Assembly (NCBI GenBank): GCA_026967495.1
Contig: CP114060.1
Span: 2,480,001-2,544,000, forward strand
Direction: 5' to 3'
Source: Rouxiella badensis
GTDB taxonomy: Bacteria > Pseudomonadota > Gammaproteobacteria > Enterobacterales > Enterobacteriaceae
DNA: 64,000 nucleotides
A program made the translations under genes and the position numbers. Shown in pieces: positions 1-9,856 of this stretch (positions are counted from its first letter, which is position 1; every line of letters starts with the position of its first letter). Under the pieces are notes generated by a model. That model saw only the letters and a list, made by a program, of their open reading frames with translations. It was not told the origin of the DNA and did not search any database.

Positions 1-1
1 C

Positions 2-577
2 CAGCTTGATTATGAACGTGCTTACAAAGACACCGTAGATGCTATCAAACAGGTGGTGTCTGCCAATCCGGATATTACGTTCAGCTTTGAATACAAACCT
101 TACGAGCCACGCACCTTCTCCTTGATCGGTGACGTTTGCGCCACATTGATGTTAATTGATGATGTCGGTGAGGATAACCTGGGTATTACCCTCGATTTCT
201 GCCACATGATTATGAAAAAAGAGAATCCGGCTTATTCACTGTTCCTGTCGGCACAGCGTAATCGTCTGGTGGGGTTCCATTTAAATGATGGCTACGGTCA
301 TTTTGACGATGGATTAATGTTAGGTACCGTTCACCTGCTTCAGACGCTCGAATATATCTATTACGCGAAAAAGTATAAGTTTGACGGTCTGGTCTATTTC
401 GATACTTTCCCAAGCCGCGAAGACCCGGTCAGAGAATGTGAGCAGAATATCAAAATGTACAATGCATTGGCTGATTATATTGATTCGGTATCTCTGGAAG
501 AGATAGATGCGATTATTAAATCCCAGGACGCGATTAAAATTCAAAGCCTGCTGCTGTCACTCATCACAAGAAACTAA
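2..577 (+). CDS. Sugar phosphate isomerase/epimerase (C-terminal part, cut by the window edge)
   Basis: The reading frame is open from base 2, so the gene starts before the window; the GTG at 53 is simply internal. About 191 residues are visible. They resemble the C-terminal half of xylose-isomerase-like TIM-barrel proteins: an acidic metal-ligand segment (GITLDFCHMI), a histidine strand (GFHLNDGYGH) and a late aspartate-rich turn (LVYFDTFPSRED). Such enzymes isomerise or epimerise sugars or sugar phosphates in the cytoplasm using a divalent metal. The next gene, 105 bases downstream on the same strand, is an RbtT-like polyol/sugar transporter, which suggests a small catabolic operon for a pentose or polyol. 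The substrate cannot be named from the sequence. Confidence 0.75.
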   Translation, partial: QLDYERAYKDTVDAIKQVVSANPDITFSFEYKPYEPRTFSLIGDVCATLMLIDDVGEDNLGITLDFCHMIMKKENPAYSLFLSAQRNRLVGFHLNDGYGHFDDGLMLGTVHLLQTLEYIYYAKKYKFDGLVYFDTFPSREDPVRECEQNIKMYNALADYIDSVSLEEIDAIIKSQDAIKIQSLLLSLITRN

Positions 578-682
578 GTTATAAATCTCGGTTTATAACA
601 ATAATAACGAGTGAATTAGCAGGTAATCCATATTTTTCATGTTCTCTTGTGAGGCATTACTGACGTAATGTCTGGAGGCCAT

Positions 683-1919
683 ATGTTAGATAGAATAGGT
701 TTACCCTCAAATCTACTGTGGGGCTATATCGGCCTCACGCTTTTTATGGTGGGTGATGGATTAGAACAGGCGTGGATCTCTCTTTACCTGGTAGGGAGAG
801 GTTTGCAGGTTTCTGATGCGTCATTCCTTCTGACCTTTTACGGTATCACGGTCACGCTGGCGGCGTGGCTTTCGGGCGTGCTGGTGCAGACGCTGGGGCC
901 AAGAAAGGTGATGCTCTACGGGCTGCTGGCCTTTGTGGTGGGCAGTATCGGCTTCATCGGACTGGGCATGCCGACGCTGAACATGGAAGTGATGATCCCG
1001 TTCTATGCGATACGTGGATTGGGTTATCCGCTGTTTGCGTATTCGTTTCTGATCTGGATTAACTACAGTTCGCCGCTCGAGAAACGCGCCACCGCCGTCG
1101 GCTGGTTCTGGTTTACTTTCTCGCTCGGTCTGAGTGTGATGGGGCCGTATTTCTCCTCGCTGGCGCTGCCGGTGATGGGGCAGATAAACGTGCTGTGGAT
1201 GGGCTGCGGGTTCGTGATTATCGGCTCGGTATTGGCCATCTATGTTAATAAAGACAAGGTGCCTGCCGATGAGATTCATCCGTTCTCTATGGCCGAGCTG
1301 CTGACCTGTATCACTATCCTTAAGCGCCCACGTATCGCCACCGGGCTGGTGGTTAAATCGATCAACGGTATTGCGCAGTACGGCCTGGCGGTGTTCCTGC
1401 CTATCTACCTGGCGAAGTTTGGTTACAGCCAGACCGAATGGCTGCACATGTGGTCGGCGGTGTTCGTGGTGGCCATTTTCGCCAACCTGTTCTTCGGTTT
1501 CTTTGGCGACAAGTTCGGCTGGCGCAACACCATCATGTGGATTGGCGGCGTCTGCTACGCGATTGTGCTGATGCTGGTTTGGCTCACGCCGCAGTACGCG
1601 GGACACAACGTCTATCTGATGACCTTTGTGCTTTGCCTGTGCGGTGTCACGATGGCGGGCTATGTGCCACTGTCCGCGCTGTTCCCTCTGCTGGCACCCG
1701 ATAATAAAGGGGCAGCGATGTCGGTGCTAAATCTCGGCGCAGGTCTGGGCGCCTTCCTGGCACCTGCTATTGCTGGCCTGTTCTATGCTCCGCTCGGCGC
1801 GGGCGGCGTGCTGGCAATCTATGCCGGGGCTCTATATTCTGAGCGCCATCCTTACCCCGTTCCTCAAAACCCCAGACGAGATAGAAGGGCAGGTGGTTCT
1901 GAAAGGCAAAACGGTTTAA
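683..1919 (+). CDS. RbtT/DalT-like MFS polyol or sugar transporter, frameshifted near the 3' end
   Basis: Major facilitator superfamily symporter resembling the ribitol/arabinitol permeases RbtT and DalT; the N-terminus LPSNLLWGYIGLTLFMVGDG is typical of that group. Start 683 is chosen over the in-frame ATG at 668 because GGAGG lies at 674-678. Hydrophobic segments run along the whole chain. The frame breaks at the GGGG run 1826-1829: removing one G restores a normal tail ending KGKTV and a stop at 1917-1919, giving about 411 residues, the usual length. Without the correction the frame reads on to 2260 as non-homologous sequence. It follows the isomerase tail and is closed by a strong terminator, so the two probably form one catabolic unit. 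The family is clear; the substrate is inferred. Confidence 0.8.
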
Positions 1920-1943
1920 CCCAAAGCCATCATAAAAACCCTC

Positions 1944-1980
1944 AACGCCGGAGCAAGTTATGCTGCTCCGGCGTTTTTTT
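1944..1980 (+). terminator. Intrinsic terminator after the MFS transporter gene
   Basis: A 12-bp GC-rich stem (AACGCCGGAGCA / TGCTCCGGCGTT) with an 8-base loop is followed by a run of T. It starts 24 bases after the corrected stop codon at 1919, which supports that stop over the apparent read-through to 2260. Confidence 0.9.
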
Positions 1981-2314
1981 CGCTCTTAGCTATCAGTGCC
2001 GCCAACCCGGCTTTGCTCGGCAACGCGCATTGTTAGCTACAATACTCTTCAAGGAGGAGCCGAGTCAGTTTGCCAGAGATGATTATTTCGAGCATTTGAC
2101 GCGCCCGAAAAGCCCGTTGATTCATATCGCATACGCTAATGTGACCTTGTACAAAGTGGACGCAGAACGTTGCGAAGCGGGCGGCGTACCCTTTGTTGAT
2201 TTCGCTGTTGATGCTGATTTCAATCATTGCAAAGGCCGAGGCTCTGTGGGTCGATGTTAGCAGATTAAAAATTTCACGTTATAAACGTTATATAGAGGTC
2301 AACAAGAAGGAGTA
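1981..2314. other. Non-coding interval
   Basis: This follows the terminator. The plus frame that runs through it to 2260 is only the shifted continuation of the transporter gene. A 64-codon minus frame also exists, but it has no ribosome site or recognisable product. I see no supportable gene here. Confidence 0.5.
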
Positions 2315-2330
2315 AATGTTATATAACATT
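2315..2330. promoter_or_regulatory. Perfect 16-bp palindrome upstream of the lactonase gene
   Basis: AATGTTATATAACATT is a perfect inverted repeat ending 30 bases before the lactonase start. It recalls a Zur half-site pair (AATGTTATA..TATAACATT) but is three bases shorter, so the spacing is wrong for a classical Zur box. It is a plausible operator for an unidentified dimeric repressor. Confidence 0.35.
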
Positions 2331-2360
2331 CGCCGTCATCATTAATTTAATGAGGTTTTC

Positions 2361-3583
2361 ATGTCCCTAATAAAATCTAAACGTACCCTACTGGTTCATG
2401 CCTTAAAAATTGCCTTAATTCCCTTATTTTTCGGTGCCAATATGTCTTATGCAGATGAAAGCGCTCCATTAGCACCCGCGGCAAAAAATTTGCCGGCTCA
2501 AACATTACTGGTGGGATCGTGGACCGGCCAAACCACCGGTGAAGGCGTTCAGAAAGCTATTTATCCCAGTCAGGGGATTTATCGTCTGCGCCTAAACTCG
2601 GACGGCACTCTGCTGCCTCTGGACGTATTAAAGTTATCCAGCCCGTCGTGGATTGTCTTTAGCCATGACCATAAGTTTGCCTATACCACCAATGAAAACG
2701 AAACGGGTTCCGTGACGGCATTGAAAGTGGATAAAGACGGCAAGCTGCACATTATCAATGAGGTCGATAGCCAAGGCGCGCACCCAACGCATGCCACCAT
2801 TACCACTGACGGAAAATATTTACTCGCCGCGAACTACTCGGTGAATCCGGGGCATGCAGGGGTGACGATTTTCCCTATCGAAAGCAATGGCGCCTTAGGT
2901 AAGGCGGTCCAGCACGTACCCTTTATCGAAGGATCTCACGCGGTTGCTGACCGACAGGCGAGCGGTCACGCACACTCTGTGAACATCAGCCCTGATGGAA
3001 AAATGTTATTCGTTGCTGACCTCGGCGCAGATACCGTGCATGCCTTCAGCTACCACGCCGGTAATAAAGAACCTTTTAGCGCCGAGCCTAAACTGGACCT
3101 GCACTTCAAACCGGGCGAAGGCCCACGCCACATGACCTTCTCCGCCGACGGCAAATTCGCCTACGTCAGCACCGAGATGTCGGCTCAGGTCCACGTTTAC
3201 CGTATTGAGCAGGATAAACTGACCGAGATTCAGGTGATTAATCTCACCGATAGTCAGGACCCGAATAATAAGGGGGGAGCGGGTATTCTGTTCAGCCCTG
3301 ACCACAAGTTCCTGTATGTTGGGAACCGCCGTCGCGACAACGTGATTGTGGTTTATAAAGCCGATGCGACGACCGGTAAGCTGACCCTGAGCAATCGTTT
3401 CTCAGCGGGGGGATTGAACCGCGTGCTTTCGCATTCGACAAAACGGGGCAATATTTGCTGGTTGCCAACGTATTCTCAAACAACATCGTTGAACTGCATC
3501 GCGATGCCGAGACTGGCGCATTAACACCCACCGGCGTTACCGTTCAAATCGGCACGCCAACGGATATTAAATTCCTGCCCTAA
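2361..3583 (+). CDS. Periplasmic lactonase of the 6-phosphogluconolactonase-like beta-propeller family, frameshifted
   Basis: The protein starts with a signal peptide (basic MSLIKSKRT, then a hydrophobic stretch, ending near MSYADE), so it acts in the periplasm. The mature part has repeated blades of the form SPDGKMLFVADL, SADGKFAYVSTE and SPDHKFLYVGNR, as in the YkgB/Pgl-like seven-bladed lactonases. The frame breaks at CC 3419-3420, where one C appears to be missing. Downstream the correct frame continues with the last blade (DKTGQYLLVANVFSNN) and stops at 3581-3583, giving about 407 residues. A terminator follows. The physiological lactone is unknown; members of this fold include muconate cycloisomerases as well as lactonases. 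Confidence 0.75.
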
Positions 3584-3590
3584 AATCTCT

Positions 3591-3613
3591 AAACCCCGCC
3601 GTGGCGGGGTTTA
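3591..3613 (+). terminator. Intrinsic terminator of the lactonase gene
   Basis: A compact hairpin, AAACCCCGCC then GT then GGCGGGGTTT, begins seven bases after the stop codon. The stem is nearly all GC and ends in T residues. Confidence 0.85.
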
Positions 3614-3624
3614 TTACAACAAAA

Positions 3625-3652
3625 AGCCCGCTTAAGTTTCCTTAAGCGGGCT
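3625..3652 (-). terminator. Intrinsic terminator of tRNA-Asn copy 1
   Basis: The 12-bp stem AGCCCGCTTAAG / CTTAAGCGGGCT has a 4-base loop. Read on the minus strand it is followed by a T run, so it terminates the tRNA transcript. Confidence 0.85.
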
Positions 3653-3662
3653 TCTCTAAATA

Positions 3663-3738
3663 TGGCTCCTCTGACTGGACTTGAACCAGTGACATACGGA
3701 TTAACAGTCCGCCGTTCTACCGACTGAACTACAGAGGA
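3663..3738 (-). tRNA. tRNA-Asn (anticodon GTT)
   Basis: A 76-base cloverleaf including the encoded CCA end. The acceptor stem TCCTCTG pairs with CAGAGGA, the anticodon loop reads CTGTTAATC (GTT), and the T loop GGTTCAAGTCC is normal. A second identical tRNA lies at 9857-9932. Confidence 0.97.
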
Positions 3739-3894
3739 ATCGTGTGAACGAGGCGAATAATAGTGACTCCCGCTCGGCATGTCAAAGGGTTAAAGCAAAA
3801 TACGCGCCGCTTGCTGATATTATGCTCAAATTATTGATAATTCGAGCAATTAGAACGACTTTTAATCCATCACGCGTTGAGACTAAGAAAGCGG

Positions 3895-4974
3895 CTATCG
3901 CGGCGCGGCGCTCAAAGGCCGTGCCTCGGCGGCAAGCATCAGTTCATCGTGCAGCATGACAGTATCCTGCGTAGAAACGGCAATGCCCTCTCGTTTGGCC
4001 TTTTCAGCGCGTTGCGCCTCAGTTTCACCGGGCATCACGATGTTATCGAAGCCCTCTGCGCGCGGCGAAGCTTTGGCACGATCGACCAGCGAATCGGCAC
4101 GTGCGAAATAGTCGGAAAGCGTCACGGCAATGTCGGGGCGGAAGGTGATAAACGCGTGGCCGACGTTCTGCGGGTGCTCAAAATTGCTGTTCTGATTTCG
4201 AACCTCGCCACCAAATGCGCTCCCGGACATCACCCCTGCAATCAGTTCCATCATCAGCCCAAGCCCGGAGCCTTTCGGACCGCCCATCGGTAACACCACG
4301 CCGTTGAGGGCTGCATCTGGACTGGTGGTGGACTGTCCCTGAGCATCAAGCGCCCAGTCGGCGGGAATAGACTCACCGCGCCGCGCGGCCTGACGAATCT
4401 TGCCAAACGCCACTACCGACGTCGCCATGTCGAGCATGACGGGCGTGTGCTGTGACGGTGCCGCGAAGGCGAAAGGGCTGGTGCCGAGAAAGGCGGAACG
4501 TCCACCCCAGACCGGCATCAGCGGCGGGGCGTTGGTCAGCACCAGTGCTGCAAGTCCGGCGTCGATGGCCTGTTGCAGATAGGTGGCCGCCATGCCGAAA
4601 TGATTACTCTGCGAGGCCAGCACGAGACTGATACCGTGCTCCCGACCGCGCCTGATGGCTTCGTCCATCGCCTTTCTGGCGACCAGATAACCCATGCCGT
4701 TGTCACCCTCGACGTGCGCCGTAGCGCCGGATCCCGCGCTAATTTTAAACGTCGGTTTGGCATTGACCACCCCGAGCCGCAAACGTTGGGTATAAACCGG
4801 AATGCGGCCAATGCCGTGCGACTGCACGCCGCGCGCCTCGGCTTCGACCAGACAGCCCGCAACGTAATGCGCATCTTCGGCGGGCAGATACCCGGAGAAG
4901 ATGCGGGTCACGGTATCCCACAACGCCTGAAACGAAAATACCTCGGGATTGGAATCCCTGGAATATGTCTGCAT
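3895..4974 (-). CDS. Ldh2-family malate/lactate/ureidoglycolate-type dehydrogenase
   Basis: NAD(P)-dependent 2-hydroxyacid oxidoreductase of the Ldh2 fold, cytoplasmic. Visible family features are ARGVQSHGIGR (N-terminal substrate region), HVEGDNGMGYLVARKAM, the SNHFGMAATY segment, GTSPFAFAAP, and MGGPKGSGLGLMMELIAGV near the C-terminal third. The start at 4974 is chosen because AAAGGAGA stands seven bases upstream; the next in-frame ATG (4998) has no ribosome site. The product is 359 residues, the usual length. A LysR gene is transcribed divergently from a 108-bp gap and probably controls it. The exact substrate (malate, lactate, sulfolactate, ureidoglycolate) cannot be told. Confidence 0.85.
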   Translation of the reverse strand: MQTYSRDSNPEVFSFQALWDTVTRIFSGYLPAEDAHYVAGCLVEAEARGVQSHGIGRIPVYTQRLRLGVVNAKPTFKISAGSGATAHVEGDNGMGYLVARKAMDEAIRRGREHGISLVLASQSNHFGMAATYLQQAIDAGLAALVLTNAPPLMPVWGGRSAFLGTSPFAFAAPSQHTPVMLDMATSVVAFGKIRQAARRGESIPADWALDAQGQSTTSPDAALNGVVLPMGGPKGSGLGLMMELIAGVMSGSAFGGEVRNQNSNFEHPQNVGHAFITFRPDIAVTLSDYFARADSLVDRAKASPRAEGFDNIVMPGETEAQRAEKAKREGIAVSTQDTVMLHDELMLAAEARPLSAAPR

Positions 4975-5082
4975 GGCGCATCTCCTTTGGATAGGCATTA
5001 GTGGCCATTCTGCTCACTTTGTGGTCTTGAAGTCTATGTGCTAATTTTCCCTCATTGATGAATTTCAGGAATAGATCAGACT

Positions 5083-5976
5083 ATGGATTTTCGCGATCTG
5101 AAGTATTTCGAAACCGTGGCGGAGCTGGGGCACCTCGGTCATGCGGCTGAAAAGCTTTGCCGCACCCAGTCTGCGCTGTCGAAAAGTATCAAGCGGTTGG
5201 AGGATGAGCTTGAAACGGCGCTGTTTGAACGGGTCGGAAGGGGAATTGTGCTGACGCCGAGCGGAGCGCTGCTGCTGGAGCGGGCGCGGATTTTACGGCG
5301 CGGCGTCGAGGAGTCGAAGCGCCAGCTCAAGGACTTTGCGCGGGGAATTCGTGGGCATGTGCGGCTGGGCGTTTCGACCACCATGGCCGAGCTGCTGCTG
5401 CCCGCCGTGACCGAGGAGTTTTTGCGCAGTGCGCCTGATGTGACAATGGAGTTGACGCTGGGGATGAACGACCGGCTGCGTGACCTGTTGCAGGCGGGGC
5501 ATATCGACCTGATGCTGGGGCCGCTGGACTCGGTGGACGGGGTTTTTGCCACCCATCCCATCGTCGATGACCAGGTGGTGGTGGTCGCAGGCCCCGCACA
5601 CCCGATATTTTCACAACCTGGCAAGGTGTCGTCGCTGGCCGGGCAGCGATGGGTGCTGCCGTCGGCCAAGGTTTCGACGCGTCGCTGGCTTGACCAACTG
5701 CTCAACGAGAGCGGTTTGCCGTCCGCTCAGGTGCAGATTGAAACCAATTCAATTCTGCTGGTTCCGCAGTTGATCACCCGCAATGACTTACTCAGCCTGC
5801 TTTCGCGCCGCAATCTGGGGCCGGGACGGCCGGGGCATCCGCTGCGTGAGGTGCCGATTCCCGCCGCCGTGATGCGACGCACTTTCGGGGTGTTGTACCG
5901 CGATGAAGCCTATCTGACGCCGCCGGTGCTTTGCCTGCTGAACATTCTGCGCAAAGGTTCGTGGCTCGGCGGCTGA
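5083..5976 (+). CDS. LysR-family transcriptional regulator
   Basis: 297 residues with the canonical N-terminal winged helix (MDFRDLKYFETVAELGHLGH, then AAEKLCRTQSALSKSIKRLE) and a C-terminal periplasmic-binding-like effector domain beginning near residue 90. It is divergent from the Ldh2-type dehydrogenase and convergent with the amidohydrolase gene, whose end lies 11 bases away. The usual LysR arrangement suggests it activates the dehydrogenase gene in response to its substrate. No frameshift is seen. Confidence 0.9.
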   Translation: MDFRDLKYFETVAELGHLGHAAEKLCRTQSALSKSIKRLEDELETALFERVGRGIVLTPSGALLLERARILRRGVEESKRQLKDFARGIRGHVRLGVSTTMAELLLPAVTEEFLRSAPDVTMELTLGMNDRLRDLLQAGHIDLMLGPLDSVDGVFATHPIVDDQVVVVAGPAHPIFSQPGKVSSLAGQRWVLPSAKVSTRRWLDQLLNESGLPSAQVQIETNSILLVPQLITRNDLLSLLSRRNLGPGRPGHPLREVPIPAAVMRRTFGVLYRDEAYLTPPVLCLLNILRKGSWLGG

Positions 5977-5986
5977 CGTGGGCCGG

Positions 5987-7003
5987 TTATTCGAGTCGAT
6001 ACACCTTGCTCACCGTGCCGCGAAACAGCGCTTCGCGTTCGCTCTCGCTGGCGGTGGCCGTGAGTCGTTTGAAGGCATTCCAGCCGTTGCTAAACGGATA
6101 AGATCCCTTGTCCACTGGGAAGTTGCTTTCAAACATGCAGCGGCCTGCGCCAAATGCCTCGAGACAGGTCATCACCCAGGGTACCATGCCTCGGCAAGCT
6201 GCTCTGAGGTCGGTGGACGTTCGCCTTTCTCAAAATCAAACCCGTTGATTCTCATCCCTAATCCGCCCAGTTTGACATACACGTTCGGTAATTCAGCGAG
6301 CTGGCGCATAGACGCTGACCATGCGGCGAATACCGCCTGCGGATGCTGTGCATAGCTGGCTATCCGCACTACGCCGCCACAGTGATTGACGATGAACGGC
6401 GTATCGGGGAAACGCTTCGCCAAATCAAACAGTTCCGGCAGCTGCGGGAAGAACAGCCAGGCATCGCAAGAGAGCCCCAAGCGGGGCAAGTTGAGCGACG
6501 CCTTCCCGGTAGGCGTTGTCCAGCAACAGCCCCTGCGGTGCGGCAGACAGCGGATTAACCAGCGAACGGTCCGCGTCCCAAGTCACGAGATGCCTGACCC
6601 CGGCCAATCGGCCTTGCCCGGCCGCTATCTCGGCTTCGAGTACCTCACGCACCGCGGCACCGAGACGTAAGTCGGCATAGCCAATCATGCGCTTCGCCAC
6701 CTGCGGCCTGTGAGCCTGCTGATGCGCGGTCACTTCGGCGACATATTCAATCTCGCCAACGGGACGCAGTGACGCCTCGCCAGACTCGCGATAACGGGTC
6801 AAGGCCTGCATGTAAACCGAGGCTTGAATATTATGACCCGACTGCGCATCTTGCAGATATTCATCAAGTAGATAAGTCCAACCCGGACGGTCATAAAAAT
6901 GGTGATGTGCATCGATAATAGGCCTGTCAGGTTCAAGCGCTATTTCAGTGCCTGAAGCGAGCCATTCATTTCGTATCGGAAGGTAATTATTTATCTGAGT
7001 CAT
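5987..7003 (-). CDS. Amidohydrolase_2-type TIM-barrel hydrolase, two frameshifts
   Basis: The N-terminus carries the metal-binding PIIDAHHHFYDRPGW. The middle and end contain TPFIVNHCGG, LPNVYVKLGGLG and FGAGRCMFESNFPVDKG, all typical of amidohydrolase-2 enzymes such as L-fucono-lactonase and pyrone dicarboxylate hydrolase. Two homopolymer indels split it: one extra base in the G run 6483-6486 and one missing base in GGG 6179-6181. Correcting both gives 338 residues in one frame, which is normal for the family. It lies back to back with an MFS transporter gene, suggesting a catabolic pair (lactone or aromatic-acid uptake and hydrolysis). The substrate is not determined. Confidence 0.75.
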
Positions 7004-7495
7004 ACTTAATCTCTCCTATTCGTAACGTGGTCATAAAATAGATTTTTTTGGTTTGATTCATCGTTTTGGAATGCCTGGAATTACTTTTTCTCGAATGCTC
7101 ATGAAAGGGTTTGTGAGAGCTAAATATAGGTAATAATTAAAGCGTCGGTAGGCTTTGTCGTGTGGATAATGTTTTTTATGGCTCGCCGCTTCAGAGTTGA
7201 GTTATAAATTTCATGATTTTTTTCTTTAAAAATCATTATTTTAGTTGATTGTTTTGAAGGGGTTTTGAGGCCTGTTTTTTCTGTTTTGATAAAAATATAT
7301 TGTGAGCTGCTTCTCAGGATATAACAGATTCTTTCCCGCGTCATTGACAGTTAAGCTGAATAAATCAACATTAAAAAAGAACGGAATTATTTATCACTGA
7401 ACGGAATTAATAATTAATTTCAACATTTCACTCTGGCCTTTTAGCGCCTGAGGGGAAGGGTTTTGGCTATTTTACGCAAAGATACCGAGGTATTT
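7004..7495. promoter_or_regulatory. Divergent AT-rich control region
   Basis: About 490 bases separate the amidohydrolase and MFS starts, so both promoters must lie here. The 75-codon minus frame inside it (7120-7344) is low complexity and has no recognisable product. I could not identify a specific operator. Confidence 0.5.
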
Positions 7496-8868
7496 ATGTC
7501 CGTGACGATACAACCTGAAGAATCCATAAAAAATGAAATAAAACCACTGAATGAAATAAGACCGCTCAGCGAGGAAGAGCAGAAACTGTGCATGAAAGCC
7601 GCCTGGCGATTGATCCCTTTATTGGGCGTTGCCTACTTTTTTAATTATCTCGATCGCACCAGCGTCGGTTATGCCGCGCTGCAAATGAGTGCTCAGCTTG
7701 GGCTGGGTCCCGCACAGTTTGGTCTCGGCGCGGGGATCATGTTTTTTGGCTATTGCCTGTGTGAGGTTCCGAGCAACCTTGCCATGTATCGTTTCGGGAG
7801 CTCGCCTCTGGCTGTCACGCATCATGATAACCTGGGGATGTGTCGCCGCAATGATGGTCTTTGTCGTCGGCCCATGGAGTTTTTATAGCATTCGCCTGCT
7901 GCTGGGTATTGCGGAGGCAGGATTCTTTCCCGGCGTGATTTATTTCCTCAGTATCTGGTTTCCCGTGCAGTTCCGTACGAGGGTTCTCGCCTGGTTTACC
8001 GTCGCGACGCCTATTTCTTTCCTGGTTGGCGGACCGCTCTCAACCAGTCTGTTGCAGCTGCACGGCTTTCTCGGCATGGACGGCTGGCAGTGGATGTTTC
8101 TCATCGAAGGCGTACCTGCCTGCCTGCTTGGCTTTGTGGCACTGAGGCGGTTAGCTGACAGGCCAGAGCAGGCTAACTGGCTGACAGAAAAAGAAAAAGT
8201 CACCTTCTCCCGGATGATGCAAATAGGGGGAAGGGCCGTCGCAAAGCCAACATTTCCGTTCGGTCTTGAAAGACGTCCGCGTGTGGTTGCTCAGCGGCAT
8301 TACCTTCAGTTACACCTTGGGCACCTACGGGGTAGGCATCTGGTTACCGCAGATGCTCAAGGCCGAAGGCATTGAAACAACCACCATCGGCTGGATCGCG
8401 GCAATCCCCTATTTCTTTTCGACGTTGGGACTGATTTTCTGGGCGCGGGCAGTCGACAAATCGGGGCGTGGCGTTATGCATCTGATAGCGGCACTGCTGC
8501 TTGCCGCACTGGCACTGATGCTGTCGCTGTATCTTGACAGCCTGGTGCCCGCGCTGATTGGCGTCACCTTTGCGCTGGTCGGAACCCTCTCGGCCAAAAC
8601 GATTTTCTTCACCTTGCCCGGCAAATTTTTGCGCGGTCAGGCGGCGGCGGGCGGTATAGCGTTAATCAATGCGCTGGGGGCGTTCGGCGGATTCGTCGGT
8701 CCCTTTTTAATGGGCGTCGCCAAAGAAATGACCCATTCTTTTACCGCAGGAATGATGCTGATGGGCTGCATCATCATGTTTGCCGCATTTCTTGCCGTCA
8801 TCCTGCTGATTATCATGCGCCCTGTTAACCTCGAAGAAACGCAGGGCGGGGTGAGTCTTGGGAAGTAA
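7496..8868 (+). CDS. ACS-family MFS transporter (organic acid type), two frameshifts
   Basis: Major facilitator of the anion:cation symporter group. It shows LIPLLGVAYFFNYLDRTSVG in helix 1, ARLW in loop 2-3, and GIAEAGFFPGVIYFLSIWFP in helix 4, all signature segments. Extra bases at GGG 7796-7798 and CC 8256-8257 break the frame; removing one base at each gives 456 residues, the usual size, ending ETQGGVSLGK. Start 7496 (GAGG five bases upstream) is preferred; a TTG at 7463 preceded by AGGGGAAGG is possible. It is divergent from the amidohydrolase, so it probably imports that enzyme's substrate. Confidence 0.8.
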
Positions 8869-8885
8869 GTTTTTCCTAAAAGCAA

Positions 8886-8920
8886 CAAGCCCGCTTAGGT
8901 TTCCTTAAGCGGGCTTCTCG
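8886..8920 (-). repeat. Orphan copy of the tRNA-Asn terminator
   Basis: AAGCCCGCTTA..TTTCCTTAAGCGGGCTTCTC matches the terminator of both tRNA-Asn units but has one stem mismatch and no tRNA beside it. It lies just after the MFS stop, where it may serve that gene, and is a trace of a third tRNA-Asn unit or an excision scar. Confidence 0.6.
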
Positions 8921-9102
8921 AAATAGGGCTATTTTGACTTTCGCACTAAATTACGCATAAATTTTTTAATTTTTCATTATTAAATGATAATAATTCGCGA
9001 GAGGAGACTGCTCCGCAACCGCCCTGGTTTGACGCAAACTGGAACAGCTGCAAAAATTACAGGTATAATCCCCCGCATTATTCAACTGGTTTAGAAACAA
9101 AA

Positions 9103-9643
9103 ATGACAAAACTCACTTTACAAGAGCAGATGCTGAAAGCTGGATTAGTGACCACTACAAAAATGGCCAAAGTCCAAAGAACGGCTAAAAAATCACGGAC
9201 TCCAGGCGCGTGAGGCAAGAGAGGCCGTGGAAGAAAATAAAAAAGCCCAGCTTGAGCGTGATAAAGAGTTGAGTGAACAACAAAAACAGGCTGCATTAAC
9301 CAGAGAATATAAAGCTCAGGTGAAGCAGCTCATTGAAATGAACAAAATCGATATCGCAAAAGGCGTTATTGATTTTAACTTCACAGACAATAATTTAATT
9401 AAAAAAATAGCCGTGGATAAGCTAACTCAGGCGCAGCTGATCAGTGGTCGTCTCGCGATTGCTCGTTTGGTTGTTGATAACAGTGGCGAGAGTCAATACG
9501 CGATTATCCCCGCGATTGTAGCCGACAAAATTGCACAGCGAGATGCTAACAGTATTGTATTAAACAGTGCGCTGAGTCAGGAAGAGCAGGATGAAGAAGA
9601 TCCCTACGCCGACTTTAAAGTGCCCGATGATTTGATGTGGTAA
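9103..9643 (+). CDS. yaiL: YaiL family (DUF2058) protein, frameshifted
   Basis: The chain matches E. coli YaiL along its full length: MTKLTLQEQMLKAGLVTTTK at the start, a charged central helix (EENKKAQLERDKELSEQQKQ), and the end EEQDEEDPYADFKVPDDLMW. The frame breaks at CC 9202-9203, where one extra C is present; correction gives 179 residues, the E. coli length. DUF2058 proteins are small, highly charged cytoplasmic proteins of poorly known, nucleoprotein-like role. No partner gene is adjacent. This is a conserved core gene lying between the two tRNA-Asn units. Confidence 0.9.
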
Positions 9644-9658
9644 TCACACTTTCACCGT

Positions 9659-9808
9659 TCAGAACGGACTGTCACAGCGGGCTTTAATCCACTCTTCGTC
9701 AATAGGATGGCCTTTATCCGCTGCAGCGCTTAATCCTTCCAGGGCTGGTTTTGAAAGAGGATATTCCAGCTCGTCGAGAAAAAGGGGGATGAGGTGGGAG
9801 GAGAAGAT
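9659..9808 (-). pseudogene. Orphan C-terminal tail of an unidentified protein
   Basis: On the minus strand about 45 codons read as convincing protein: LIPLFLDELEYPLSKPALEG, then HPIDEEWIKARCDSPF, then a stop at 9659-9661. Upstream the frame runs straight into the tRNA-Asn terminator and has no start or ribosome site. It looks like a gene cut off when the tRNA unit was placed here. I do not recognise the family. Confidence 0.45.
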
Positions 9809-9818
9809 GAAAGCAAAA

Positions 9819-9846
9819 AGCCCGCTTAAGTTTCCTTAAGCGGGCT
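9819..9846 (-). terminator. Intrinsic terminator of tRNA-Asn copy 2
   Basis: Same 12-bp stem and TTTC/GAAA loop as in copy 1, followed on the minus strand by a T run. Confidence 0.8.
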
Positions 9847-9856
9847 TCTCTAAATA

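Larger units (their letters stand above)
3620..3772 (-). repeat. tRNA-Asn unit, copy 1 (153-bp direct repeat)
   Basis: This stretch (upstream sequence, tRNA-Asn and its terminator) recurs at 9814-9966 in the same orientation. I find one mismatch, at the GTG/TTG near 3744. The repeat covers a whole transcription unit and not only the tRNA, so it reflects a segmental duplication or an integration event. Confidence 0.85.

Noticed and set aside
821..1606. A 261-codon open frame on the minus strand
   Set aside because: It is antisense to the RbtT-like transporter gene, is rich in His/Gln/Arg, and has no recognisable domain. It is a shadow of GC-rich codon use.
1920..2260. Extension of the MFS gene product to 530 residues
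   Set aside because: The extra 110 residues run through an intrinsic terminator and have no transporter features. A one-base correction at 1826-1829 gives the normal family end at 1919.
2315..2330. Calling the 16-bp palindrome a Zur box
   Set aside because: The sequence of the arms fits, but the centre is three bases shorter than the consensus.
7120..7344. A 74-codon minus frame in the amidohydrolase/MFS gap
   Set aside because: It is low-complexity, AT-rich and Lys/Ile/Thr-biased, with no ribosome site; the region is better read as divergent promoter DNA.
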